Shown here: positions 53,511 through 63,572 of the stretch, in pieces
How the letters are laid out: each line of letters begins with the position of its first letter
How positions within the stretch are numbered: position 1 is the stretch's first letter
Source of the DNA: Arvicola amphibius
Taxonomy: Eukaryota; Chordata; Mammalia; Rodentia; Cricetidae
Assembly: GCF_903992535.2 (NCBI RefSeq)
Contig: NC_052048.2
Coordinates: 50,468,234-50,532,233 of the forward strand
Direction of reading: 5' to 3'
DNA: 64,000 bases
Position numbers and translations under genes: made by a program
Notes under the pieces: generated by a model
What the model saw: the letters and a program-made list of their open reading frames with translations, nothing else
The model's database searches: none
Told to the model about the DNA's origin: nothing

Positions 53511-53527
53511 AAAGATTATATACTCAC

Positions 53528-53640
53528 TTGTCTAACAACCATTTATTGATTGGCCACCTACTATGTGCTGCTGTAAGGGCTGCAGACAGTGGAAAGAATA
53601 GGACATTATAGTTCTCAGTCCTGTAGAGTTCTGTCTTCAC
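53528..53640. mobile_element. L2 LINE fossil
   Basis: AACAACCATTTATTGATTGG, CCACCTACTATGTGCTGCTG and AATAGGACATTATAGTTCTC. Confidence 0.65.
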
Positions 53641-53653
53641 TGTGGGCAAATAG

Positions 53654-53930
53654 GAATGGTCTGGGAAGATGCTCAGTCAGTAAAGTGCTTGCCATAAGCC
53701 TGAGGACCCACATGAAAAAGCCAGGCATGGTTGGGTGTGCTTGTGATTTCAGCACTTGTAGGATGTAGGGGGCAGGGGCAGAGACAAGTGACTTCCTTGA
53801 CCAGCCAAACTAGAAGCTTCCAGGTAAAAGTGAGAGAACAACAAAACAAAATAGATGCTATCCCAAAGCAAGACAACTGAGGCTTACCTCTGGCTTCTGC
53901 ACTCATGTAACTGCACACATACTAACATAC
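53654..53930 (+). mobile_element. B4 SINE
   Basis: GATGCTCAGTCAGTAAAGTG, CCTGAGGACCCACATGAAAA, GCCAGGCATGGTTGGGTGTG and GGCTTACCTCTGGCTTCTGC. Confidence 0.83.
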
Positions 53931-53974
53931 ATATGTTTACATGCAAAAGTAGTTTTTCAAAGTTAAAGAAGTGG

Positions 53975-54140
53975 GGGCTGGAGAGATGACTCAGTGGTCA
54001 AGAGCACTTGAATGTTCTTCCAGAAGTCCCAGAAACCACATGGTGTTTCACAACCATCTGTAATTGATCAGATTCCTTCTTCTGGTTTGCACAAAAGCAG
54101 AGTACTCATATACTAAAATACATGAATAAATAAATAAGTT
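53975..54140 (+). mobile_element. B2 SINE
   Basis: GGGCTGGAGAGATGACTCAG head, CACAACCATCTGTAATTGAT body, and an AATAAATAAATAAG tail. Confidence 0.9.
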
Positions 54141-54635
54141 TTTAAGAAGATAATTTTAAATGGGAAAAAATAGATGAGGTACACAATTATGGGTGGTTGG
54201 GTGGCTCTTGTCTGGTGGTTAGGGATGATTTCTCTGAGAGCAGACATCTGAGCTGAGGGGCACACACCAAGAACCAACCATACACCTAACTGTAGAACTC
54301 ATTTCTGGAAGAGGAAGCTACAAGGTTTAGAGTACCAGGGTGAAATTAGCCAGGGATGGTTAGTGTTCCTAAAGAAAACTGGGGTGGCTGAAGCTTCATG
54401 AATAACACATGATATGAGATAAAGGACAAGACTTGTACAGGGCTAAGCCAGCTCATCCTCTGACCTCTACACACATGTCTCTCAGACGCATAGCACAGGG
54501 GAGGGGGGAGATGAACACACACAAAATTACCAAAACTGTACAGACTATACTGGAAGTCAAACGGAGGGAAATAGAGGATAGCAAACGGAAATAGTGTTAC
54601 GACAACTCATTCACCACAAGAAAAACACAGTTGAA
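54141..54635. other. Low-repeat DNA with a B4-tail scrap
   Basis: TCATCCTCTGACCTCTACAC at about 54450 resembles a B4 or B3 tail. Otherwise unassigned. Confidence 0.4.
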
Positions 54636-54639
54636 TTTC

Positions 54640-55150
54640 TAATTCACACTTTATGCAAAACCAAATTATGAGGTGGATCAAGAAGCTACACATAAGGAAG
54701 AAAAAGGTGAGAAAATAGAGGTTATCTTCATGATGTGAGAGCAGATTTTATAAATTAGGAATGTGTCACTTAAGATTACATAGATTGCAGTATAATCAAA
54801 ATATGTAACTTCCACATGATGTGTTAACATAAATTAAAAGCAAATGACAAACCGGTGGAAAACATTGGCACCCCCAAATCTCTAGCATAGCCCTCACCAT
54901 CAAAAGGGAATTCAAACCACCCAGGGGAATGGATGTTCTACTAGTTGATGTCCTCCTAGCGAGGTACATGAGCCACAGACATATGAACCAGTTTCCCACA
55001 TCACTAATACAATCAAATCCCCACAAGCGTAAAGCACAGTGAGACAGCATTTTATAGCCACCAGAGTAGCAGAAGGCTGAAGGCTGACGGTGGCATTTGG
55101 CAAGAAGTAAAAGCAAACAGGCACTTCAGCTGTGGCACTTGGCACTGGAG
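54640..55150 (+). mobile_element. Ancient L1M ORF2 fragment (sense)
   Basis: CATGAGCCACAGACATATGA, GTTTCCCACATCACTAATAC, GTGAGACAGCATTTTATAGC and GGCATTTGGCAAGAAG follow the L1M ORF2 order. All frames are broken. Confidence 0.5.
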
Positions 55151-55569
55151 AGCAAGCTGTCAGCCCCTAATTAGACTCACAGATGCACACCCTCTGCAAC
55201 ACAAAGATCCTACTTCAAATTAGACGCTGTTTGAAGAGGAGCCACTTGGTGCTTTGTGGTGGACAGGCCTGATTCTTCTAGATACTCGGGTACTGTACAG
55301 AGCTTAGCGTTCCTGTGGTCCCATTCCAGGTCACAAAAACATTAACCCGAATTTCCAAATACTCATGGGAGCTGGGGGACACCGAGGAGAAATTCTTGCT
55401 CATGTCCTCACAGTGTGGCCTTGTGCTTGGACAGTGTGAACTCTACACAACACCCACCATTAACACCCACCATTGCACAGAGAACAATCCAAAATGTGCT
55501 GTGTCCTCGTCTGCTTTCTGTTGTTGTGATAAACACTATGGCCAAAAAGAACTTAGCTTTACAGACAGT

Positions 55570-55907
55570 TGTGCTAGTTATGTTTCTATTACTGTGACAA
55601 AATACACTGACCAAGGCAACTTATAAAAAAAGCATTTAATTGGGCTTACAGTTCCAGAGGGTTAGAACCCCTGATGGCAGAACAAAAGTGTGGAACTCTC
55701 ACGTGGCTGAGAGTTCACATCTTGATCTGAAACAGGAAGCAGAGAAAGCACACTGAGTATGGTCTTTGAAACCTCAGAGCCCTCCCCCACTGACATACCT
55801 CCTCCAGTAAGGCCACACCCCCTAATCCTGCCCCCAAAGTTCCACCGTCTGGGGACCAAGCATCAAACATAGGAGTCTGTGGGGCCACTTTCCTTCAAAC
55901 CACTGCA
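55570..55907 (-). mobile_element. M2 LTR-like element inserted in the M3
   Basis: TGTGCTAGTTATGTTTCTAT, CACTGACCAAGGCAACTTAT, CTTTGAAACCTCAGAGCCCT and CCACTTTCCTTCAAACCACT. ACAGT (55565-55569) and GCAGT (55905-55909) may be a 5-bp duplication with one mismatch. Confidence 0.75.
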
Positions 55908-56095
55908 GTAATATTCTGTCATCTGGGCAAGTCAAGGGAGGAACCTGCAGGCAGAGATTGAAGCAGAGACCACAGAGGGATGCTGCTTGCTGGCTTGTTT
56001 CCTCTGCCTCTCTCAGCTACCTTTCTTTTATAGTCCACACCCACTTTCCTAGGGATGACGCTGCCCTCCTCGATCAATCAGCAACTAAGAAAAGG

Positions 56096-56320
56096 TGCCT
56101 AGGAGCAGTGGTGAATGCCTTTAATTCCTGGAGTCACGGTGCAGAGGCAGGTGGATCTCTGAGTTTGAGGGCAGCTTGGCCTACAGAGGGACTTCCAGGA
56201 CAGCCAGGGCTACACAGAGAAACCCTGTATGAAATCCCCCCAAAATAAGAAAGAGAGAGAGGGGGAAGGGAAAAAGGGAGAGAAGGAGGGAGGGGAAAAA
56301 GGGAAGGAGGAAGAAAGAGT
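56096..56320 (+). mobile_element. B1 SINE with GA-rich tail
   Basis: AGGAGCAGTGGTGAATGCC, CAGCCAGGGCTACACAGAGA and AACCCTGTATGAAAT, then a GGGA/GAAA polypurine tail to 56320. Confidence 0.82.
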
Positions 56321-56414
56321 GTTACAGACACGCTGGCAGGCCAGTCTGATGAAGGGGTTTCCTCAGTTGAGAGTTTCCTTTTCCCAGGTGTGTCAGCTTG
56401 TCAACTAAAGTTAA

Positions 56415-56800
56415 TTATGGCATGGGCTAAGGTTTGAATCTGAAATATAATCCACAGGCTTGGGCTGTAAGAGCTCAGTCTCCAGCTCGGGGCATTGTTG
56501 GGCTGTTGTGGAGCCTTCAGGGAACGAGGTGTGAGTGGCGGAAGTGGGTAACTGGGGACAGACCTCTGAAGGTTAGGCTTCCCCCGGCTCCACCCCAAAC
56601 TGTCTGCCTCCTGTCTGTGCCACATGGAAAAGCCTGTGTCATATACCCCTGCTACCACACGGTGCCGCTCTGTCATGTCTGCTCTGCTGTGATGGCCTGG
56701 GACCCTTTGAAACCATGAGCCATTATACATCCTCCATCCCTGAAGCTGATTTGTCCTAGTATGCTGTCACAGGGACAGAAAGGTCACTAATACGGTGTGC
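56415..56800 (+). mobile_element. M2-like LTR-type element
   Basis: GGTTTGAATCTGAAATATAA, GTTGTGGAGCCTTCAGGGAA, GGAAGTGGGTAACTGGGGAC and the end GGTCACTAATACGG. Confidence 0.65.
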
Positions 56801-57265
56801 ACTGTGGTGTCCGTTATTCTGACAAAAATTCTACATGGACAGAGCATGGGCTATACAGCAGTGAGGGATCTAGCTCTCTGTGGGGCAAAATGAAAATATC
56901 TAAATAAAAATAAGACATCGAGTAAAATATACAATATAATATGAAGCACTTTTTAAAACGTTTAAAACCCACAAACCCATAACAAATACATGCACACATA
57001 GATATTTATTTAATTCATGATAGTGAATTATCATATTCCTGTGATAGCTAAGGAGAAATTGGACTGGAGAAATCAACACAAGATGGTTAAATTCTTTATA
57101 GCTCTGTCTTTTTTAAAAGTAAAGACAGGATGCGAAATCAGTGTGAAAGGGACATTTAATTGTTTTCAGTGTGGCTCATGCATGGAGTTTGCTGTTTTAC
57201 CTTGTCTGTGTTACTGTATTTTACACCACCTCCCCCATGGACTGCTACAGAGACAGCTAGTAGGG
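56801..57265. other. Low-repeat AT-rich DNA
   Basis: Nothing assigned. Confidence 0.4.
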
Positions 57266-57267
57266 CC

Positions 57268-57357
57268 GAGTCAATGAGAGAGGCTGGGCTGGAATTATGG
57301 CCCCCGAGGGATGCCTCCCTCTGTGGCTTTAAACTCCCAAGAGCAGGGGTTAGCCAT
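57268..57357 (-). mobile_element. B1-like fragment
   Basis: GCTGGGCTGGAATTATGG, GATGCCTCCCTCTGTGGC and GAGCAGGGGTTAGCCATTG loosely follow reverse B1. Weak. Confidence 0.4.
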
Positions 57358-57778
57358 TGTGCCCTGTCCTGCCTGGTTGCACGTGTCATCCTGACACAAG
57401 CTAGAGTCATGACAGACAAAGAAGCCTCAGTTGAGGAAATGCCTCCATGAGATCCAGCTATAAGGCATTTTCTCAATTAGTGATCAATGGGGGAGGGCCC
57501 AACCCATGGTAGGTGGGGCCATCCCTGGGCTGGCAGTCCTGGGTTCTATAAGAAAGCAGGCTGAGCAAGCCATGGGAAGCAAGTCAAGAAGCCACACCCC
57601 TCCGTGGCCTCTGCATCAGCTCCTGCCTCCAGGTTCCTGACCTGTTTGAGTTCCTGTCCTGACTTCCTTTGGTGATGAACAGCAATGCTGAAGTGTAAGC
57701 CCACTAAACCCTTTCCTTCTCAACTTGCTTTTTGGTCATGGTATTTTTGTCACAGCAATAGAGACCCTAGCTAGGACA
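57358..57778 (+). mobile_element. M3 LTR-like element, complete
   Basis: 421 bp from TGTGCCCTGTCCTGCCTGG to CCTAGCTAGGACA. Includes CTGACACAAGCTAGAGTCAT, GGTTCTATAAGAAAGCAGGC (TATA-like), CCCACTAAACCCTTTCC and CACAGCAATAGAGACC. Confidence 0.8.
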
Positions 57779-58039
57779 TGTTCCATGTCTTCAATGACCT
57801 GGAAGTCCTTCCTAGAATGGAAATCTCCCTTGGAGTTCTCCCTACTTTCTGGGCTGTGAAGTTGACATCTAAGCAAGTCAGGCATTTGTCAACTGTTAGT
57901 TTCTTTAGCAAAATGGCACATTTTGTTGATTCGAAGGAATGGGTCCTCATCCTCCCATCTACTTTTAATCCTGTGATTTTTTTTCTGAGCCGTTTGTCCT
58001 TCTGGCGGTAAAATATATAAAGCGCTAAAGTTCCCGTTT

Positions 58040-58690
58040 CAAAAGGTACAGTTTCCATAAAGTAAGTACATTTGCACTGTTGTGAAGCCTCAACTAGCAG
58101 CCATGTTCAGACCTTCCCATCATTTCAAACTGAACCCCTTTTCTCCTTTAGTGATCACGCCCACCCCTCAGTTCCTCACTTCCTGACTTCCTGGTATCTG
58201 CTATTTTCTTTTTTTGTCTCAGACTCAGCACTGTCTGTCATCTGTGTTTTGATTCCTTTAATTTAGTGTACTATTTTTAAGGTTCATGCCCATTTTACCA
58301 CGTGTCTACATGTTGTTCTTCTCAGGGTTGAATAACCCTCCACTGAATGGTGTGCCTCATTTTGTTTACCCATCTGTCAATGGAGCTCTGAACTGTCTCT
58401 TGCTTTAGCTATTGTGAAAAGTGCAGCTGTGAACATCAGGGCACTATTATTTGCTCACACCCCTACTCTGAGGCACAGGCCTACAGGGGTCACTAAAGAA
58501 CCACGAGGGACGTTTGTGACTCATCCTTTGGGGTTCTGCAAACTCTTTAACATCCCACAGCATCCCACATTCCCATCCGGTTTTCCCACACTGTTGTCAA
58601 TTCTGGTTGTTCCCTATTTTTGACAGCCACTCAGATGGGTGTGAGGTCATTCTTGACTGTAGTTTACTCAGTTTTCTTAATAATTGGTAC
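58040..58690 (-). mobile_element. Ancient L1M fragment (antisense)
   Basis: GTACATTTGCACTGTTGTGA, CTATTTTTAAGGTTCATGCC, GTTTACCCATCTGTCAATGG, AGTGCAGCTGTGAACATCAG, CACACTGTTGTCAATTCTGG and CACTCAGATGGGTGTGAGGT. Confidence 0.75.
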
Positions 58691-59270
58691 TTGTAATTAT
58701 TGTAATTATAATTGTACAAGTTTTTAGACCAATTGATAGCATCTTAACACTCAGCCTGGGTTCAGCATCCTCCCAGATGGGGTGCACAGAATATAGGTCT
58801 TATTCACGGGTTCACTGGGGGTGGGCAGCTGGGGAGGGAGACTCCCTGGCTACAGAAGCTTCTAAGCAATTAAGCCAACATCAGTAGTTTCTTATATGCA
58901 TGTTTAGTGTCTGCAAATTCGAGAGGCAAGCGTGAGGTGGCAACTTTGATTTCCAGTGCACTGGTCTCTCTGAGAAGTTTTCCCAAGCATTTTATATGTA
59001 GAACGATTCAGTTCAATAATTCTGTGCATCTTTTTATGCCAATGGTTTACCTGTGAAGCCAACTATTTCAAGTCATGCTCAGAGAAAATTTACCCCTCAC
59101 AACTGTAAAGGCAAAGCTGCCTGTGTTGGAGCTGGTGTGGTGTGCTGGGCTCTGCCACTGGACTCTGCTCAAGGGATTTTTTTCAGTGTTACATTTTATT
59201 GTATGTGGTTTTACTTTACACTTACATAAAAACTATTTTAAGTGTGAGACACAGTTTAAAATTTTACCTG
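58691..59270. other. Low-repeat DNA
   Basis: Nothing assigned. Confidence 0.4.
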
Positions 59271-59274
59271 TGAG

Positions 59275-59465
59275 GATAACAAGATATTTCAATGGGCAGA
59301 GGTAGGTGCTTGCTCCCAAGCCTGAAGACTCAAGTTCAATCACCGGAAGACACACACACAGACACACACACACACACACACACACATGCAAGTGTGCATA
59401 CACATGTACACATACACACACAGACATGCATGCACACATAAAAATAAATTGATAAATAAAATGTA
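59275..59465 (+). mobile_element. B3 SINE with (CA)n tail
   Basis: AAGATATTTCAATGGGCAGA, GTGCTTGCTCCCAAGCCTGA, CTCAAGTTCAATCACCGGAA, then CA-rich DNA (59350-59435) and an AATAAATTGATAAATAAA tail. Confidence 0.78.
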
Positions 59466-59474
59466 ATTTTATTT

Positions 59475-59592
59475 TAGAGCTAGAGAGATGGTTTAGCAGT
59501 TAAGAGCACTGGCAGTTCTTCCAAAGGATACAAGTTTAATTCTCAGAGTCCTGGCGGATATGACACCCTCTTCTATCTGGCCTCTGCAGGAT
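59475..59592 (+). mobile_element. B2 SINE, truncated
   Basis: GAGCTAGAGAGATGGTTTAG, CAAGTTTAATTCTCAGAGTC, and the end TCTGGCCTCTGCAGG. The tail is missing. Confidence 0.8.
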
Positions 59593-59603
59593 CTTAGTTT
59601 AGA

Positions 59604-59983
59604 TGTTCTAGAAAACACTATAACCAAAAGCAACTTGGGAGAGTGAATAATTTATTTTGTCTTTCAGCTTTCAAGTCATACTCCATCACCAACAGAAATC
59701 ATGGCAGAAACTCAAGGAAATAACCTGGAGTCAAGCCATGAAGGAGTGCTGCTTAATTGCTTGCTCCTTGTGGCTTGCTTAAGCTGTCTTCTTACAGATC
59801 CAGGACCAATTGGCCAGGGATGGCACCACCCTAAATGGGTGGGGCCCTCCTACATCAATCACTAATCAAGACAGTACCCAACAGACTTGCCTGTTGCCTG
59901 ATACATGGAAACATTTCCTCAATTAATACTCCAACCAGATGACCCTAGCTTGTGTCAAGTTGATATAAAAACAAGCCAGCACA
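59604..59983 (-). mobile_element. M3 LTR-like element, complete
   Basis: 380 bp from TGTTCTAGAAAACACTATAA to AAACAAGCCAGCACA. Includes AAGGAGTGCTGCTTAATTGC and AGCTTGTGTCAAGTTGATAT. Confidence 0.8.
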
Positions 59984-59984
59984 A

Positions 59985-60500
59985 TGAGTCTGTTAAAAAA
60001 AAGTTCTAATATAATTTGACTGATGTCCTTGTAGAAAGAGGAAGAGTAAACACAGAAAGAAGCACCAGGGCCGCACGCACAGAGGAAAGATCATTAGGAA
60101 GAAAGTGCAGGGCAGCCATCTGCAAGCCAAGAAAAGAGACCACGTGCAAGTCGCCCTGCCATTGCCTTGATCTTGAACTTCCAGCCTTCAGAACCACGAG
60201 GAGATAGCTTTTGCTCAATTCAGTGTGTGGGTTGTCTTATAGTGTTATGGCAGCTCTAGGAAAATAATGCTGTTGTTGACCCAAAATCATTCATCCTAAC
60301 TAATTGAGAGTTTGCCCTTCTTGTCTCATCCTCAAGGACTTAATATCACAAATATCTTCTGCTGACTTCTAAGAATTAAGTTGTATATTGTGCCACTAAA
60401 TATATAAATATTACCATTAAATAAATATTAATTTATGTGGTCGGTGTGTCCCCTGACTTTTGACATGGCCCCCTTAAAGAATCATAAAATAGATTCCTCT
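59985..60500. other. Low-repeat DNA
   Basis: Nothing assigned. Confidence 0.4.
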
Positions 60501-60506
60501 AGTGTT

Positions 60507-60862
60507 TGTATTGGTTACTTTCATGTCACTGTGACCAGAGTACCCAAAAGAACAATTTAAAGGAAGGGACAGACTTACTGTTGCTTCCAAGTTCTGGAGG
60601 GTTCAATCCAAGGTTACTTGGCTCCATCCACTTGGGATGGAATACCATAATGGGAGAGCATGTGGCAGGGGAGGTTCTCACCACATGATGGACAAGAATC
60701 AGAAAAAGGGGGGCACTGGAGGCCTAGAATAACCTTCCAAGTTAGACCACCAGTGATCACTCCCTCCAGCTAGATCCCATCTCCAAAATTTACAGTTTCC
60801 CACAAGTGTGCCACCATCTGGGGACCAAGCGCTCAAAGCAGGAGGAGCCTGTAGAAACCACA
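60507..60862 (-). mobile_element. M2 LTR-like element
   Basis: 356 bp: TGTATTGGTTACTTTCATGT, CACTGTGACCAGAGTACCC, TTCTGGAGGGTTCAATCC, CTGGGGACCAAGCGCTCAAA, GAGGAGCCTGTAGAAACCACA. Confidence 0.75.
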
Positions 60863-61035
60863 ATGATGCTCTACGTCCATTTCTTCTCTGTTCTGTTTAG
60901 CTCATTGTAAATGCTTTCCACCCTGCTTCTATTCCTGGGCTCTGGGGTTTCCAAGAAGATGCCTATTTCTGTGGCTTATTGAGCAGCTCATCACAGACAG
61001 GAAGTTGTTGTGTATATGGGAGTCATAATATCTGA

Positions 61036-61224
61036 GAACTTACTGTGTGCAACCTCAGACAGGGTGTCTCATTTTCCTGGCTCAGTTTCCTTATTTTCAG
61101 GCTACATTAATGTAGTGTTATTTTCAGATTTCCTGGAAGCATTAGTGCCATCATAAGTGATGGGTATGGCATGCTGCATCTTAGGGTTGGTCCTCAATCA
61201 ATGGTAGCTATTCTAGGTAATTGG
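61036..61224 (+). mobile_element. MIR SINE fossil
   Basis: TTACTGTGTGCAACCTCAGA, TGGCTCAGTTTCCTTATTTT, GTTGGTCCTCAATCAATGG and TAGCTATTC outline a MIR from core to 3' end. Confidence 0.65.
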
Positions 61225-61527
61225 GAAGTTTCTGTTTATTTCCCCTTGTGGTCAGAGTTTAAATAAGCCGTGTGATTTTTGCTTACCTAAGATATTTAAC
61301 AAGTTCCTTATGCTTGGTATACGCAATATGGCTTCATATATCAGAACTACATCAGCACTAAATGGCTTGACTGCTTATGGAATTTCTGTCACCTGGTGGA
61401 TACATCAAAGACATAGCACAAGATGTAACACAGTAGGAAGTATGTAAGTCTTTGAAGCTGACTGTGTCAGCTCATGCATGTCTCCTCTTGTTGACCCTCA
61501 TTTATCTTATCTACAAAGCTGGGGGAT
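61225..61527. other. Low-repeat DNA
   Basis: Nothing assigned. Confidence 0.4.
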
Positions 61528-61910
61528 TGTTGTCTGGGTTTCTGCCATGTCTGGCTCCCTCAGTCCTTAAGTCCCAAAGAAATCACACAGACGTCTACAA
61601 TAGCTGTAAACTGATAGGTCTATTAGCTCAGACTTCTTATTAACTCTTATAACTTATATTAGCCCATTATTCTAGTCTGTGTTAGCCACGTGGCTCAGTA
61701 CCTTATTCGGTGAGGCAGTCACATCTTGCTTCTTCTGTGGCTGGGGCAGGACTGCAGACTAGGACTGCTTCTTCCCAGAATTCTCCTGTTCTCATTGACC
61801 CAGCTCTACTTTCTGTCTGGTTGTTCCACCTATACTTCCTGCCTGACTACTGGCCAAACAGTGTTTGTTTAAAATATAATTGACAGAATACAGACCATTG
61901 TCCCACACCA
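61528..61910 (-). mobile_element. ERV2-A solo LTR
   Basis: On the minus strand it starts TGGTGTGGGACAATGGTCTG and ends ACCCAGACAACA. Shares TAGCCACGTGGCTCAGTACC and AGAATTCTCCTGTTC with the 22612 copy. G5 tracts sit at or near both ends (61521-61525, 61911-61915), but a clean 6-bp duplication is not demonstrable. Confidence 0.8.
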
Positions 61911-62103
61911 GGGGGCTTAGTCTAGACTATATCTCTATGTAATTTTTCTGAAACCAATGGTTTACCCCCAAAATCATGAGGGCCACAGGAAAGAACAGAG
62001 TTCTTTCATTCTCATCTTCATATCACCCAATTCCTCCTACCAATTACTACCCTGTCTAAAACCAGTTCTCACTATTTAAATCAAATTTTATTGGCTTTGC
62101 TTC

Positions 62104-62636
62104 TTTTTTTATGGTGAAAAAGTGTATATTTAGAATTAGCCGGCAGGGTTCAGTTTAGATGATTCCAATTTTGTTGGCAACATCCAGAGCATCATAATCA
62201 GGAGCCAGCCAGACATATGCCATCTTCTCTCTGTAGGGCCTTATGAGGGTATTGACTTTGGCCACATCAATGTCGTAGAGTTTCTTCACAGCCTGTTTGA
62301 TCTGGTGCTTGTTGGCCTTGACGTCCACAATGAACACAAGTGTGTTGTTGTCTTCTATCTTCTTCATGGCTGACTCGGTGGTCAGGGGGAATTTGATGAT
62401 GGCATAGTGGTCAAGTTTGTTCCTCCTGGGTGCGCTCTTCCCGGGGGGTATTTAGGCTGCCTTTGTAGCAGCAGGGTCTTGGGCCGCCGAAAGGTGGGTG
62501 ATGTGCGGATCTTTTTGTGGCTATGGATGCCTTTCAGCACTGCCTTCTTGGCTTTCTAGGTCTTCCCTTTAGCTTCGGCTTTGGGAGGGGCAGGAGCTTC
62601 CTTCTTCGCTTTCGGCGCCATCTTGGCGAAAAGGTG
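62104..62636 (-). pseudogene. Rpl23a-ps: Processed RPL23A pseudogene (ribosomal protein uL23)
   Basis: Intronless antisense copy of the mRNA for ribosomal protein uL23/RPL23A, a large-subunit protein near the polypeptide exit tunnel. The ATG is at 62621-62619, followed by the family start MAPKAKKEAPAPPKAEAK. Three lesions are visible: TAG at codon 22 (62558-62556), loss of two Lys codons in the HSHKKKKIR stretch (about 62513), and a net +2 frameshift in a C/G run (62439-62449). Downstream the correct frame resumes and stays open through KKIEDNNTLVFIVDVKANK to NKIGII and TAA (62157-62155), with a few substitutions such as RPYREKMAYVWLAP near the end. A 3' UTR remnant and an A7 tract (62110-62104) follow. 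Target duplications are not clear. It cannot encode the full 156-residue protein. Confidence 0.96.
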
Positions 62637-62649
62637 GCATTGTTTCTTT

Positions 62650-62790
62650 GCGGAAGACAAGGTCTCACATGAAAGTTAAACAAGCTTAGAACTTGTAACA
62701 TAGCCTAGGCTGGCCTTGATCCCCTGACAGTCCTCCTGCCTCAGCTTCCTGAGTATTGGGTTTGTAGGGAGCCACCATGGCCAACTTCTG
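62650..62790 (-). mobile_element. B1/PB1 SINE (old)
   Basis: AAGACAAGGTCTCACATGAA, an approximately 25-bp insertion, CATAGCCTAGGCTGGCCTTG, CCTCCTGCCTCAGCTTCCTG and GGAGCCACCATGGCCAAC. It abuts the 5' end of the RPL23A copy. Confidence 0.75.
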
Positions 62791-62923
62791 ACATTTTGAT
62801 GTGTAGTTAAAACAGCTAACACAAAAATGACTCCTGTGGTAAAGCTCTCAGTTGATGGGCCCTGGCTTCATCAGTGGGTTTGTACATTAATGATGATTAA
62901 ACGTGTTGCTGCTTTAGCAAGGC

Positions 62924-63292
62924 TGTAGTAGGAAGCCACTTTGTCATTTCCTGGCCACCCAGACTCACGAAATAATTACACAGAAACTGTATTAATTAAA
63001 TCACTGCATGGCCCATTAGCTCTAGCTTCTTATTGGTTAACTCTTACATCTTAATTCAACCCATTTCTATTAATCTGTGTATCGCCACATGGCAGTGGCT
63101 TACTAGGTAAAGTTCTGTCCAGCGCCTGTCTCTGGCAGGGGCTACATGGTGCATCTCACTAATCTCTACCTTTTTTTTCCCTGCATTCAGTTTAGTTGTC
63201 CCTGACTAGCTCTGTTCTGCCAAGCTGTAGGTCCAAAACAGTTTCTTTATTAACCAATGGTATTTCCAGCATACAGAGGGGAATCCACATCA
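62924..63292 (-). mobile_element. ERV2-B solo LTR
   Basis: 369 bp; on the minus strand TGATGTGGATTCCCCTCTGT ... AGTGGCTTCCTACTACA. Includes ACCAATGGTTAATAAAGAAA and ATTAATACAGTTTCTGTG. Flanks CAAGGC and GAAGGA share AAGG, a possible decayed TSD. Same family as 10583. Confidence 0.82.
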
Positions 63293-63299
63293 GAAGGAA

Positions 63300-63572
63300 G
63301 GGAAAATATTTGAAGGCGGGGCCAAGTTGGAGTCATGACGGTGGGTCCCTGATGGTCTTGACCCCCTTTTCCTCTTCTCTCCCTCTGCTCTTCCTGTGAT
63401 GGCAGCCTTCTCTTCATCCACATGTTCCTAACACTATGATGTTCTCTCTGCCTCATGGCAATGGGGGAAGCCCAGGTGGAGCTAATCCTCTGAAACCGTG
63501 AACAAAGAGTTCTTCCTTTGAAATCGTTTAAGATCGTTGTCACAGCAGTGAGAAATTGACTGGCATGGTTTC
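63300..63572 (+). mobile_element. M2-like LTR-type fragment
   Basis: CATGTTCCTAACACTATGAT, GTTCTCTCTGCCTCATGGC, CTCTGAAACCGTGAACAAAG and GTCACAGCAGTGAGAAATTG match a TG...CA family ending ACTGGCA. The 5' part is decayed. Confidence 0.55.

Larger units (their letters stand above)
55500..56405 (-). mobile_element. M3 LTR-like element carrying an M2 and a B1 insertion
   Basis: Pieces: 55500-55569 (TTCTGTTGTTGTGATAAACA, CTATGGCCAAAAAGAACTTA), 55908-56095 (GGAACCTGCAGGCAGAGATT, GGGATGCTGCTTGCTGGC) and about 56330-56405 (TTTCCTCAGTTGAGAGTTTC, GTGTCAGCTTGTCAACTAA). Together they reconstruct the layout of the 40035 and 59604 copies. Confidence 0.72.

Noticed and set aside
61521..61916. 6-bp TSD for the ERV2-A LTR at 61528-61910
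   Set aside because: GGGGAT and GGGGGC agree at only 4 of 6 bases and lie in G runs, so the duplication cannot be claimed.
62155..62367. A possible functional short RPL23A-like gene (70-codon open frame)
   Set aside because: It is the C-terminal part of a processed pseudogene with an upstream stop codon and frameshift, no introns and a poly-A remnant. It has no promoter of its own and starts at an internal Met.
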